A stretch of 45,978 nucleotides of DNA from Gallionella sp. (GTDB lineage: Bacteria; Pseudomonadota; Gammaproteobacteria; Burkholderiales; Gallionellaceae): positions 1 through 45,978 of the forward strand of contig JAUYJO010000139.1 of assembly GCA_030700315.1 (NCBI GenBank), given 5' to 3'. The position numbers and the translations under genes are program-made. This document shows positions 25,034-33,561 of this stretch, piece after piece. The notes under the pieces are model-generated. The model was not told the DNA's origin, did not search any database, and was given only the letters and a program-made list of their open reading frames with translations. Every line of letters begins with the position of its first letter. Position 1 is the first letter of the stretch.

Positions 25034-26056
25034 TCAGAACTTCCCCGTCTTGTCGCGATTGTGTTCTATCCATGATCGCAGGGTGCCGACATCCATCCAT
25101 TCGGAATTGTTGTCGGAACGGTAGGTAAAATCGGGCGTGACCTGGCGGCCATTTTTTATGCGTGCGGGGTCTCTGCTCCAACTGTGAATCGCGGGCAGAA
25201 TTTTATAGTGGTCGTCATATTCGTAAGTGTGCGATGCATCTTCGTAACCTATCATTTGTTCGTGCAATTTTTCTCCGGGGCGGATGCCGATAATGTCAAG
25301 GCGCGCTGCCGGCGCAACGGCAGCAGCGATATCGGTCAATTTCATCGAGGGGATTTTCCTCACATAGATTTCGCCGCCGACCATGTCGTCAAAAGCATGC
25401 CAGACTAATTCCACGCCCTGCTCCAGGGTGATCATGAATCGTGTCATGCGCGCATCGGTGATTGGCAGCACCCCTTTGCCCGCAATGGACATGAAGAAAG
25501 GGATCACCGAGCCGCGCGAACCCATGACGTTGCCGTAGCGCACTACGCCAAAGCGTGTATTGTGGCCGCCGGCGTAAGCGTTGCCGGCGACAAACAGCTT
25601 GTCCGATGCCAGTTTGGTGGCGCCATAAAGATTGGCCGGGCTGCTGGCTTTGTCCGTGGAAAGGGCGACCACTCGTTTGACCCCTTTGTCGATACAGGCG
25701 TCAATCAGATTCATCGCTCCAATGATGTTGGTTTTGACGCACTCGAAAGGGTTGTATTCCGCCGTGGGAACAATCTTGGTGGCTGCTGCGTGAACGACGT
25801 AGTCAACACCATGAAGCGCGCGCGCAAGCCGATCCTTGTCACGCACATCGCCGATAAAAAAACGCACGCGCTTGTCGTCGCTGTACAGCTTGGCCATTTC
25901 CCACTGCTTCATTTCGTCGCGCGAAAAAATCACCAGGCGGCGCGGATTGTATTTGGCCAGCGTCAGGGTGACAAAGGTGTGGCCGAAAGACCCGGTTCCG
26001 CCAGTGATAAGAATGGATGAGTTCGTTAACATGATTTTTTTGTTCTCATGGTGCAT
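25034..26056 (-). CDS. pseB: PseB, UDP-GlcNAc 4,6-dehydratase (5-inverting)
   Basis: This is the first enzyme of the pseudaminic acid pathway. Visible are ILITGGTGSFGHTFV (NAD site), the RRLVIFSRDEMKQWEM signature of the inverting dehydratases, HAAATKIVPTAEYNPFE, VALSTDKASSPANLYGATK with the catalytic YxxxK region, and RPGEKLHEQMIGYED near the end. Up to 340 residues from ATG at 26056; ATG at 26032 (MLTNSSILITGG) is an equally good start and closer to the family norm of ~332. It converts UDP-GlcNAc to a 4-keto-6-deoxy-L-arabino sugar used by PseC just downstream. The ABC transporter ends 17 bases beyond the 26056 start's partner region, so all belong to one transcript. Confidence 0.92.
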   Translation of the reverse strand: MHHENKKIMLTNSSILITGGTGSFGHTFVTLTLAKYNPRRLVIFSRDEMKQWEMAKLYSDDKRVRFFIGDVRDKDRLARALHGVDYVVHAAATKIVPTAEYNPFECVKTNIIGAMNLIDACIDKGVKRVVALSTDKASSPANLYGATKLASDKLFVAGNAYAGGHNTRFGVVRYGNVMGSRGSVIPFFMSIAGKGVLPITDARMTRFMITLEQGVELVWHAFDDMVGGEIYVRKIPSMKLTDIAAAVAPAARLDIIGIRPGEKLHEQMIGYEDASHTYEYDDHYKILPAIHSWSRDPARIKNGRQVTPDFTYRSDNNSEWMDVGTLRSWIEHNRDKTGKF

Positions 26057-26073
26057 AACTCCGCAAAAATTAG

Positions 26074-27849
26074 TCAGGACAACGAGGCAATATCCCCTTT
26101 GGCAGATAACAATTCTGCTGGGGTGCCTTCCGCCACTACCATGCCATGTTCCAGCCGATAAAGCCTGTCACAGTGCGCAACGGTTGAAAGGCGGTGTGCG
26201 ACAATCAGAATGGTCTTGCTGCCACGCAGTGATGTGACAGCCTGCATCACGCCGCTTTCGGTGTCAGTATCAAGTGCGCTGGTGGCTTCGTCAAGAACCA
26301 GCACTGAAGGGTCATGGTATAACGCCCGTGCGATGCCGATGCGCTGACGCTGGCCGCCCGAAAGCCTGACCCCACGCTCACCCACCACGGTTTCAAGGCC
26401 ATTCGGCAGGCCGGCGACAAACTCTTCCAGTTGCGCGTTCCGGATGGCGCGCTTTAGGGCGGCTTCATCAATCTCTTCGTTGGGCAGGCCAAAAGCCACG
26501 TTGCGTTTGAGTGTGTCGTCTGTCAAATAGATAGATTGTGGCACATAGCCGATCTGGTTCTGCCAGGCGCGCAGATTTTTTTGGATGTCTGATCCATCCA
26601 CCGTTACCTGTCCGGCTGTCGGTGGCAGCAGCCCCAAAATAACGTCAACCAGGGTGCTTTTACCCGAGCCGCTGGAGCCGACGAAACCCACGGATTCGCC
26701 TTTTTTGATAGTGATTGACAGTTGGTTAAGTGCATGAGTTGTCGCGCCGGGGTAAACATAATCAATATTGCTCATGCAAATTTCCGTTTTGAAAACGGGT
26801 GGGGAGCACGCGCTATTTTCATTAGCAGCGCCTGCGCTGGCCGCGATAAGTTTGGCTTCCTCATGCACCAGATCGATGGCCGGCATGACAAAGCGCAGCG
26901 ACTGTACCGCACTCAACAACCGGTTTACCGATGGCATTAAGCGAAAGGCCGCAGCGGCGAATAGCCCCAGCGTGGGCACAATCCTGTCCGTACTGTGCCC
27001 TTGCCCAAGAATGCTCAATACCAATAGCGCCAAACCCGTCACAGTTAAAAGCTCCAGCCACATGCGGGGGATTTGCTGCAGCAGGTTCTGAAACTTCACT
27101 ATTTGTGCGCTTTTTGTATTGTGCAAATAATAATGCGCCAAAAAGCTGTTTTCGCGACCGAGCAGCTTCACGTCCTTTACGCCGCCAAAACCCTGCGACA
27201 TATGCTGACCTTTCAGCCTGTCGTGATGCAGGCGCGCCTTACCCCATCTGGACAGGTGGGCGCGTGTAGCATAGTAAAAACCCCAGGAGGCGGTCGCAAA
27301 TACAATCATTACAATCAATGCTCCGAGAGGTTCAACCATCAGCAGCAAAGCGACAATGCCAAGCAGAACCAACCCTTCCGATACGATCAATAAGCTGTTG
27401 GTAATCGCCCCGACTACAACACCACCCTGGGTAATGTTGTGCGTCAACCGCGCCGAGTTGCGCTGTAAATGAAAGGTGTACGGCTGGCGCATATAAGCGG
27501 TAAAAAGCCTTTGTGAGAGCTCTACCTGCACTCTGGATGTGAAACTAAAGTTCTGCCAGGTGAAAAAAATGGAAAAAATATTTTTGAACAGATAAATACC
27601 GACGAGGCAAAACATGGAAACCCAAATCAACTGGACCTGATTGGGGTTGCCAAAATATTCAAATAAGGGTTGGATTTGCGGATAGCGGGCGGGCAGATCG
27701 TCCTGCACCAGGAGGATCATAACCGGAAACAGCGCTCCAACCCCCATCGTTTCCAACACAGTACCGATGACTGTAAGGTACATCAAGATCAACATACCTT
27801 TGCGCTCAGCAGGGGTGAGAATGAAGCGGATTTTCTGAAAGGCCGTCAT
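26074..27849 (-). CDS. ABC exporter/flippase (fused permease and ATPase, PglK/MsbA type)
   Basis: A 591-residue half-transporter. Roughly residues 20-310 form the membrane part with about six hydrophobic helices (VIGTVLETMGVGALFPVMIL, IFKNIFSIFF-like segment, LLIVSEGLVLLGIVALLL). The nucleotide-binding domain has Walker A GSSGSGKSTLVDV near residue 400, the signature LSGGQRQRIGIARAL near 505, and Walker B VLVLDEATSALD. The short N-terminus and early helices resemble PglK-like lipid-linked oligosaccharide flippases more than MsbA. It is the first intact gene of the glycan block. With no Wzx or Wzy seen, it probably moves the finished lipid-linked glycan across the inner membrane. Confidence 0.88.
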   Translation of the reverse strand: MTAFQKIRFILTPAERKGMLILMYLTVIGTVLETMGVGALFPVMILLVQDDLPARYPQIQPLFEYFGNPNQVQLIWVSMFCLVGIYLFKNIFSIFFTWQNFSFTSRVQVELSQRLFTAYMRQPYTFHLQRNSARLTHNITQGGVVVGAITNSLLIVSEGLVLLGIVALLLMVEPLGALIVMIVFATASWGFYYATRAHLSRWGKARLHHDRLKGQHMSQGFGGVKDVKLLGRENSFLAHYYLHNTKSAQIVKFQNLLQQIPRMWLELLTVTGLALLVLSILGQGHSTDRIVPTLGLFAAAAFRLMPSVNRLLSAVQSLRFVMPAIDLVHEEAKLIAASAGAANENSACSPPVFKTEICMSNIDYVYPGATTHALNQLSITIKKGESVGFVGSSGSGKSTLVDVILGLLPPTAGQVTVDGSDIQKNLRAWQNQIGYVPQSIYLTDDTLKRNVAFGLPNEEIDEAALKRAIRNAQLEEFVAGLPNGLETVVGERGVRLSGGQRQRIGIARALYHDPSVLVLDEATSALDTDTESGVMQAVTSLRGSKTILIVAHRLSTVAHCDRLYRLEHGMVVAEGTPAELLSAKGDIASLS

Positions 27850-27890
27850 GGATTATTTTTCATCTGATAGTGCCAAGAAAGGATATCGAA

Positions 27891-28884
27891 TCATGCCGCA
27901 GATAACTGTTTGTCATGGTTGAGCTCCCACCGCCAGGCATGCGCCACGATGACATCCAGATCGGCGTAGCGTGGTAGCCAATTCAGGCTTTGGCGGGCAC
28001 GGGCAGCGTCCGCCACAAGAATGGCCTGATCGCCTTCGCGCCGGGGCGCATGGTCTATGAAAATCTCCTTCCCGGTGACTTTACGAGCCGACTCGATGGC
28101 TTCGAGTACCGAAAAACCTGCCCCGTTGCCAAGGTTGTAGGCATCGCTGTCGCCGCCGTCGAACAGGTGTTGCATGACCAGCAGGTGGGCCTGTCAAAGG
28201 TCCGTGACGTGGACGTAATCGCGAATGCAGATGCCATCCGGCGTAGGGTAATCATCGCCAAAAATCCAGATGGTCGCACGCCGCCTCGATGCCACTTGCA
28301 AAGCCAGGGGAACGAGATGCGTCTCGGGGTCGTGGCGTTCTCCCAGGAGTCCGCCGGGGTGGGCGCGGCATTGAAAAGCGCAGGCAGACCGATTTCAACC
28401 CGTAGGCGAGACCATAGTCGGCAAGCATGTTCTCGACCATGAGTTTGCTGCGCCCATAGGGGTTGATGGGTTCATTGGGGTGCGCCTCATCGATGGGCGT
28501 GTGGCGGGGTTCGCCGAAAATTGTGGCGGTAGACGAAAAAATGAGATTGCGGATACTGTGCTCCGCCATGGCATCAAGCAGGTTCTGGGTGTTTGCGACG
28601 TTGTGGCGGTAATACCTGGTAGGGTCACATACCGATTCGCCAGCCTGGATAAAGGAGGCAAAGTGCATAACGCAATCGAATCGATGGGTCTGGAACAGAT
28701 CGGCGAGCTGGCTCCGCGATGCGAGGTCGGCATGAATGAACGTGCCGCCCAGCCCCGCGCTACGGTGACCGCTCACCAAACTACCCAGTGTCACTACCCG
28801 ATGGGCAGCATCCAGCAGATATTTGACCATACGAGAGCCGATGTAGCCGGCGCAGCCCACGGCCAGAATATTTTGATTGCGCAT
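27891..28884 (-). pseudogene. galE: Decayed UDP-glucose 4-epimerase (galE)
   Basis: The two halves are recognisably GalE. The N-terminal part (from 28884) has CAGYIGSRMVKYLLD, SSTATIFG and NPYGRSKLMVE. It loses frame at about 28360-28377, just after SVCLRF, where FNAA is expected. In the restored frame the text continues [13 protein letters not shown], then [11 protein letters not shown], and hits an in-frame TGA at 28194-28196 where GalE normally has Cys. The C-terminal part then resumes at QAHLLVMQHLFDGGD and ends at 27891. The usual TGGAGYIG is also altered to VGCAGYIG and the ribose-binding Asp region reads TLGSL. Frame loss, stop and motif decay together mean a pseudogene, not a sequencing slip. 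Confidence 0.85.
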
Positions 28885-29026
28885 TTGTTCAAGGAATCCG
28901 TTTGGTTTCGGGCGTACTTGCGGCAGAGTACTCTTATCCGCAAGGCCGCCTAGTTTTTTATTCTACCCGCTTTGACATTGAATCGCTGGCATTGCAACCG
29001 ATAAATGGCTTACAGCCTTTTTACGG

Positions 29027-29221
29027 TAACTGGGTATTTTCTTCGCCCAAGTAACGGAAGGTTTCTGGAAAAAGTGGAAAACGAGCCCTTAAAATGGTGC
29101 GATCCCCGATCTCCAGCGCTAATATTCTGGTTTTTATCGCCTTTGTCTGCCCACAGGTAGCCGCGTTGCCTTTGATCGCAGCGCTCCTTGGTTTTGCTTG
29201 GGTGAAAGAGATACCCAGTTA
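29027..29221. repeat. MITE-like element with ~27-bp terminal inverted repeats
   Basis: The left arm TAACTGGGTATTTTCTTCGC (29027 on) and the reverse complement of the right end, TAACTGGGTATCTCTTTCAC (from 29221 backwards), agree at most positions and continue into CCAAG. The unit is ~195 bases, has no gene, and can be read as ACTGGG...CCCAGT flanked by TA on both sides, the target pattern of IS630/mariner-type elements. Its right edge supplies the TAA stop of the hyfI-like gene. The 142 bases to its left (28885-29026) show a short CTTGCGG/CCGCAAG stem at 28918-28945 and no gene. Confidence 0.5.
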
Positions 29222-29755
29222 GTCGGATCTGGTGCCGCCCGTGATGGCGGTGAGTATGCCCCGCAGGAGCGCAATCGGCGTGGGCGGGCAGCCGGGCACC
29301 GCGACATCCACCGGGATCACGTTGGAAACTTTGCCGCAACTGGCGTAGTTCTCGCCAACGCTTTCGGTGCAAAAGATGCCACCACCGCAGCCGCAGTCGC
29401 CGACGGCGACTACCAGCTTGGGTTCGGGGACGGCATCGTAGGTGCGTTTGAGTGCGACCTCCATGTGCCGTGAAACCGGGCCGGTCACCAGCAGCATATC
29501 CGCGTGGCGCGGGCTGGCGACAAACTTGATGCCTAGCCCTTCGATGTTGTAGTAGGCGTTGTTGAGGGCATGAATCTCCAGATCGCAGCCGTTGCAGGAA
29601 CCCGCATCGACATGGCGGATGGTCAGCGCGCGACCTATATGACCCAATATTTCTTTCTGCAAACGCTGTGCCTCGACGCGCAGCGCATCGTTTGCCTGCG
29701 GCGGCGTTTCGGTCTTGATGCCGGTTTTCAGGATTTGTCTGATGATCTGGTACAT
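29219..29755 (-). CDS. hyfI: HyfI/NuoB-like small Fe-S subunit of a complex-I-like complex
   Basis: The 178-residue protein aligns with HyfI/HycG and NuoB. GSCNGCDLEI (C54, C57), VVAVGDCGCGGG (C121) and VPGCPPTP (C156) hold the four ligands of the proximal [4Fe-4S] cluster; SPRHADMLLVTGPV is the conserved core between them. Three further cysteines, C123, C129 and C140, lie in the loop after C121. An open frame continues upstream into the hyfG-like gene in another frame, but ATG at 29755, two bases after the hyfG stop, is the true start. It docks on the large subunit and passes electrons to its active site; its electron donor is not encoded nearby. Confidence 0.88.
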   Translation of the reverse strand: MYQIIRQILKTGIKTETPPQANDALRVEAQRLQKEILGHIGRALTIRHVDAGSCNGCDLEIHALNNAYYNIEGLGIKFVASPRHADMLLVTGPVSRHMEVALKRTYDAVPEPKLVVAVGDCGCGGGIFCTESVGENYASCGKVSNVIPVDVAVPGCPPTPIALLRGILTAITGGTRSD

Positions 29756-29757
29756 GG

Positions 29758-31305
29758 TTACAAGTCCTGTCCGGCGTAGCTCAGATTGAACGATTTGTTG
29801 ATCAGCGGGAAATCCGGCACGATGTTGCCGATGATCGCGTGCTCCAGCACCGGCCAGTTCTGCCACGACGGGTCGTGCGGATGCAACCTGTGGATGCTGT
29901 TGTTTTTGCCGGTATGCAGCGCGACCAGAATTTCGCCGCGCCAGCCTTCCACCCAGCCGATGCCCAGTGCATTTTCCGGCGCATCGGCCACTGTTGCGCG
30001 CAATTCTCCCGCCGGAAATTTTGCCAGGATCAGCCGGATCAAACGCATCGATTCCATGATCTCTTCGAAGCGCACGATGACCCGTGCCGCGACATCGCCA
30101 TTGCGATGGGTCGCCATGCGCACTTCCAGTTGATCGTAGGGAGCGCAGGGAAACTGGGCGCGCACGTCCCACGCCTGGCCGCTCGCCCGCCCCGGCAAAC
30201 CGGTCAAACCCAGTTGCGCCGCCAGGTCGGGCATGACCCTGCCGGTAGTGAGGAAGCGATCCTGCACACCGGCATGCTCGTCGTAGATATCCTTCAGCGT
30301 TTTGACTTCCTGTTCGAGGTGGCTGAGCAACTGCAAAATTCGCTCCATACCCTGCTGATCCAAATCGCAGGCGACGCCGCCGGGCGCTATTTTGTCCATC
30401 AGGTAGCGGTGGCCGAACAGTTCGGCGTTCATCCGCAGCACGTTTTCCTTGAGTATCCAGAACTGGGCGAAGCCGAACGACAGTGCCGCGTCGTTGCCGA
30501 GATAGCCGAGGTCGCCGAGGTGGTTGTGGATGCGCTCCAGTTCGAGCAGCACAGCGCGCAACGCCAGGGCACGGGGCGGCGGCACAGCGCCGGTGACGCT
30601 TTCCACCGCTTGGGCGTAAGCCCACGCATAGGCCACGGTGCTGTCGCCGCTGATCCGCCCGGCAAGCTTTGCGCCCTGTTCCAGATTCAGGCTTTCGAAG
30701 CGCTTTTCGATGCCTTTGTGCTTGTAGCCAAGACGCTCTTCGAGGCGCAGCACACGCTCGCCGATGACCGAAAAACGGAAGTGCCCCGGCTCGATCGTGC
30801 CCGCATGTACCGGGCCAACTGCAATTTCATGCACCCCTTCGCCGCTGACGGGCACGAAGGGGTAAGCGTCGGCTTCCGTCGGGAATACCGTGTTGCCGTC
30901 AAAGTTTTTGCGCAGCGGATGCACGTTGCCCGGCCAGGAAGCATGGCGTAGCCATTTGCGCTGATCGTCCGCGCCGCTGGCATGTATGCCGAGCAGATCG
31001 GCGACGGCGCGCTGCATCCGGCTGGCGCCAAAAAAAATGTCGCTGATATCGGGATAGGCAGGGCGCTCCGCTTTCACCGGCAGGGACAGACAGAGCATAC
31101 CGGGTGCGGCAACCAGCGAGACATGCAGCGCATACCCCCCATCGCATGGGCTTTCATCGCTACCCCATAGCGCCACCAGCTTGCCGCCGTCGTGCTTCAC
31201 CTGTTCGCACAGGTTGCGGAATTGAGCGGCATCCACCGTGCCGTGCCAGATCGGCATCGCGCCGGGCAGTTTGTTGAATGTTGCGGTGAACTCGTCCAGT
31301 TTCAT
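29758..31305 (-). CDS. hyfG: HyfG-like large subunit (NuoC-NuoD fusion) without NiFe ligands
   Basis: A 515-residue fusion of a NuoC-like domain (about 1-150) and a NuoD/hydrogenase-large-subunit domain (about 155-515; GPVHAGTIEPGHFRFSVIGE, RLGYKHKGIEKRFE). True group-4 NiFe hydrogenases carry RxCGxC after this segment; here residues 217-222 read RISGDS. The C-terminal DPCxxC is also gone: the protein ends SFNLSYAGQDL. All four NiFe cysteines are therefore missing, as in complex I and in Ehr-type complexes, so it cannot be a hydrogenase. The C-terminal half keeps NSIHRLHPHDPSWQNWP and IVPDFPLINKSF, as in HyfG. Quinone or another acceptor may use the cavity; this is inference. Confidence 0.88.
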   Translation of the reverse strand: MKLDEFTATFNKLPGAMPIWHGTVDAAQFRNLCEQVKHDGGKLVALWGSDESPCDGGYALHVSLVAAPGMLCLSLPVKAERPAYPDISDIFFGASRMQRAVADLLGIHASGADDQRKWLRHASWPGNVHPLRKNFDGNTVFPTEADAYPFVPVSGEGVHEIAVGPVHAGTIEPGHFRFSVIGERVLRLEERLGYKHKGIEKRFESLNLEQGAKLAGRISGDSTVAYAWAYAQAVESVTGAVPPPRALALRAVLLELERIHNHLGDLGYLGNDAALSFGFAQFWILKENVLRMNAELFGHRYLMDKIAPGGVACDLDQQGMERILQLLSHLEQEVKTLKDIYDEHAGVQDRFLTTGRVMPDLAAQLGLTGLPGRASGQAWDVRAQFPCAPYDQLEVRMATHRNGDVAARVIVRFEEIMESMRLIRLILAKFPAGELRATVADAPENALGIGWVEGWRGEILVALHTGKNNSIHRLHPHDPSWQNWPVLEHAIIGNIVPDFPLINKSFNLSYAGQDL

Positions 31306-31352
31306 AAGTCTTTAAATCTATTCCTTAAGCCGGCCAAGCCGGAATCAAACAA

Positions 31353-31430
31353 GTAGCCCGGATGAAACGCAGTGTAATCCGGGGATGGAGAAGATGCCCC
31401 CGGATTCCGCTCTCGCTACATCCGGGCTAC
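31353..31430. repeat. REP-like palindrome in the hyfF-hyfG gap
   Basis: GTAGCCCGGATGAAACGCAG...AATCCGGGG (31353-31384) pairs with CCCCCGGATT...CATCCGGGCTAC (31397-31430), leaving a 12-base loop. This GTAGCCCGGAT/ATCCGGGCTAC form is widespread as a REP-type element in proteobacteria. It fills most of the 145-base gap between the two genes and could act as an mRNA-stabilising or attenuating hairpin in the operon. Confidence 0.8.
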
Positions 31431-31450
31431 GGTTCTAGTCATGTGATTCT

Positions 31451-32899
31451 TTACCCGATCAACGCCGCCGCCTGCCTGTACCAATCCGCCAGATAAGGCG
31501 GGATGTACAAGCCGAGCAGCAATACCAGTAGCAGATGCACGAACACCGGCACCAGCGCGGGCGAATGCGGCAGACGTTTGCCGCTGGTTTCGCCGAACAC
31601 CATGCCCTGCACCCTGCCGAAAATCGCGGCGAAGGCCACGCCCAACGCGATCAGCAGGAACGGCGTGGTCCACGGATAAGTATGCATCGCGGTGGTGATA
31701 ATCAAAAACTCGCTGGCAAACACACCGAACGGCGGCATACCGAGGATGGCCAGCGTGCCGATCATCAGTCCCCAGCCTATAGTCGGACTGGTCTTGATCA
31801 GCCCTCGAATGTTTTCCATCAACTGGGTGCCGGATTTTTGTGTGGCGTGGCCGACGGCGAAGAAAATAGCCGACTTGGTCAGCGAATGCACTGTCATGTG
31901 CAGCATTCCGGCGAAAGTGGCCACCGCGCCGCCCATGCCGAAGGCGAAAGTGACCAGCCCCATGTGCTCGATCGAGGAATAGGCGAACATGCGCTTGACG
32001 TCCTTCTGGCGCGACAGAAAAAACGCGGCCATGACCACGCTCAGCAGCCCAAAGCCCATCATCAAGTCCCCCGCAAAATGCGTGCCAAGCGCGCCATCGA
32101 CCAGCACTTTGGAGCGCACCACGACGTACAGCGCAACATTGAGCAGCAGCCCGGACAGCACCGCTGAAACCGGTGTGGGACCTTCGGCATGGGCATCGGG
32201 CAGCCAGCTATGCAGCGGCGCCAGGCCGACCTTGGTGCCGTAGCCCACCAGCAGAAAGACGAAGGCGAGCGACAGCACGGTCGGTTCGAGCTCGGTCTTG
32301 ACGCTGTCGAGATGCGTCCACAACAGCGCGGTGCCGCCCGCGCCCAGCACTTTTTCCGCCGCGAAATACAGCAGGATGGTGCCGAACAACGCCTGGGCGA
32401 GTCCCACGCCGCACAGGATGAAATATTTCCAGGACGCTTCCAGGCTGGCGGGGGTGCGGTACAGCGAGACCAGCAGCACGGTGGTCAGCGTGGCCGCCTC
32501 CATCGCCACCCACATGATGCCCATATTGTTGGTCAGCAATACCAGCAGCATGGTGAAGGTGAACAACTGATACATGCTGTGGTAGAGACGCAGCATGTTG
32601 ACGGTGAGCTTGCCGTGCGCCTGCTCGATGCGCATGTAGGGACGCGAGAACAGCGCGGTGGTGAAGGCGACGAAGGCGGTGAGCGCCACCAGGAAGACGT
32701 TGAAGGAGTCGACAAAAAACTGTTCGTTCATCGCGGTGAGCGGCCCGTCGGTGATGACGCGGGCGGTGAGGAATACCGAGGCCACGAACGTACCGAAGCT
32801 CATGGCGGAATTCAGTTCCGGCGCGAACGAACGGCAGCCGAACAGCGCCAGCAGCAAGCCGCCAATCAACGGGAACGCCAGTATCCAGAAAATTTCCAC
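31451..32899 (-). CDS. hyfF: HyfF-like membrane proton-pump subunit (NuoN/NuoM type)
   Basis: A 482-residue polytopic protein of the antiporter-like complex I family. Key stretches are WVAMEAATLTTVLLVSLYR (the conserved Glu in the proton path), VGYGTKVGLAPLHSWLPDAH with the central Lys, ALYVVVRSKVLVDG, RMFAYSSIEHMGLV, and MPPFGVFASEFLII with a later Glu. About 13-14 membrane segments can be counted. The start at 32899 is GTG, one base after the hyfE stop. It should drive or use an ion gradient coupled to electron transfer in the hyfGI arm. Confidence 0.88.
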   Translation of the reverse strand: MEIFWILAFPLIGGLLLALFGCRSFAPELNSAMSFGTFVASVFLTARVITDGPLTAMNEQFFVDSFNVFLVALTAFVAFTTALFSRPYMRIEQAHGKLTVNMLRLYHSMYQLFTFTMLLVLLTNNMGIMWVAMEAATLTTVLLVSLYRTPASLEASWKYFILCGVGLAQALFGTILLYFAAEKVLGAGGTALLWTHLDSVKTELEPTVLSLAFVFLLVGYGTKVGLAPLHSWLPDAHAEGPTPVSAVLSGLLLNVALYVVVRSKVLVDGALGTHFAGDLMMGFGLLSVVMAAFFLSRQKDVKRMFAYSSIEHMGLVTFAFGMGGAVATFAGMLHMTVHSLTKSAIFFAVGHATQKSGTQLMENIRGLIKTSPTIGWGLMIGTLAILGMPPFGVFASEFLIITTAMHTYPWTTPFLLIALGVAFAAIFGRVQGMVFGETSGKRLPHSPALVPVFVHLLLVLLLGLYIPPYLADWYRQAAALIG

Positions 32900-32900
32900 G

Positions 32901-33560
32901 TCACTCTTCCCTGAGTTTTTCCATGTGCTTCAAGTCCAGGCTGTCGAAAGTCTCGCGGATCTGGAAGAAGAAGATGCCCAGAATGACCATGCCGACCAGC
33001 ACATCGAGCGCGATGCCTAGCTCCACCACCATCGGCATGCCGTATGTCGCGCTGGTGGCGGCGAAGAACAGGCCGTTTTCCATCGCGAGGAAACCGATCA
33101 CCTGCGGCACCGCTTTGCTGCGCGTGATCATCATCAGGAACGACAACAGTACGCACGCCATGGCGATCCCCAGCGTGCCCTTGGTGATCGTGCCGGATAG
33201 CTGCGAAATCGGCGCCGCCAGGTTGAAGGCGAACACCACCAGCGCGATGCCGATCAGCATGGTGGTGGGAATATTGAACAGCGTCTCGACATCCCATTTG
33301 ACGTTCAGCTTGCGGATCAGGCGGTGCAGGATCAGCGGCAGGACAATCACTTTCAGCACCAGCGTCAGCGCCGCCGAATAATAAAGGTGGGTCTGGTGCG
33401 AAGACCAGGCCACGACCGCCGTGCTGGCCGACAACACCAGCCCTTGCAGCGCGAACAGGTTGATCAGCGACAATATCCGCCGCTGCGACAGCATCGCGAA
33501 GGCGATCAGCAGCAGCAAGGCGGCGAACAGGTTGATCAGCGGGCCGGATAAATTCGCCAT
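32901..33560 (-). CDS. hyfE: HyfE-like membrane subunit (NuoK-related)
   Basis: The 219-residue protein has six to seven hydrophobic helices. The middle part (MACVLLSFLMMITRSKAVPQ then VIGFLAMENGLFFAATSATYG) contains the membrane Glu typical of NuoK/HyfE, followed by VELGIALDVLVGMVILGIF. HyfE combines the NuoK-like unit with extra helices. It sits directly after a long inverted-repeat element that separates it from hyfC; no clear ribosome site precedes the ATG at 33560, so expression might depend on that structure or on read-through coupling. Confidence 0.85.
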   Translation of the reverse strand: MANLSGPLINLFAALLLLIAFAMLSQRRILSLINLFALQGLVLSASTAVVAWSSHQTHLYYSAALTLVLKVIVLPLILHRLIRKLNVKWDVETLFNIPTTMLIGIALVVFAFNLAAPISQLSGTITKGTLGIAMACVLLSFLMMITRSKAVPQVIGFLAMENGLFFAATSATYGMPMVVELGIALDVLVGMVILGIFFFQIRETFDSLDLKHMEKLREE

Positions 33561-33561
33561 T

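Noticed and set aside
29010..29372. 120-codon minus-strand frame over the hyfI end and the MITE-like unit
   Set aside because: It crosses hyfI out of frame and then the repeat; no coding character.
29756..30625. Upstream extension of the hyfI frame (to 468 codons)
   Set aside because: The extension runs through hyfG out of frame and has no family similarity; the domain starts at 29755.
29839..30951. 370-codon plus-strand frame opposite hyfG
   Set aside because: No motif, no ribosome site; hyfG on the other strand has clear family motifs along the same DNA.
32189..32914. 241-codon plus-strand frame opposite hyfF/hyfE
   Set aside because: Extremely Gln/Glu/Arg-rich mirror frame of membrane-protein codons; not a gene.
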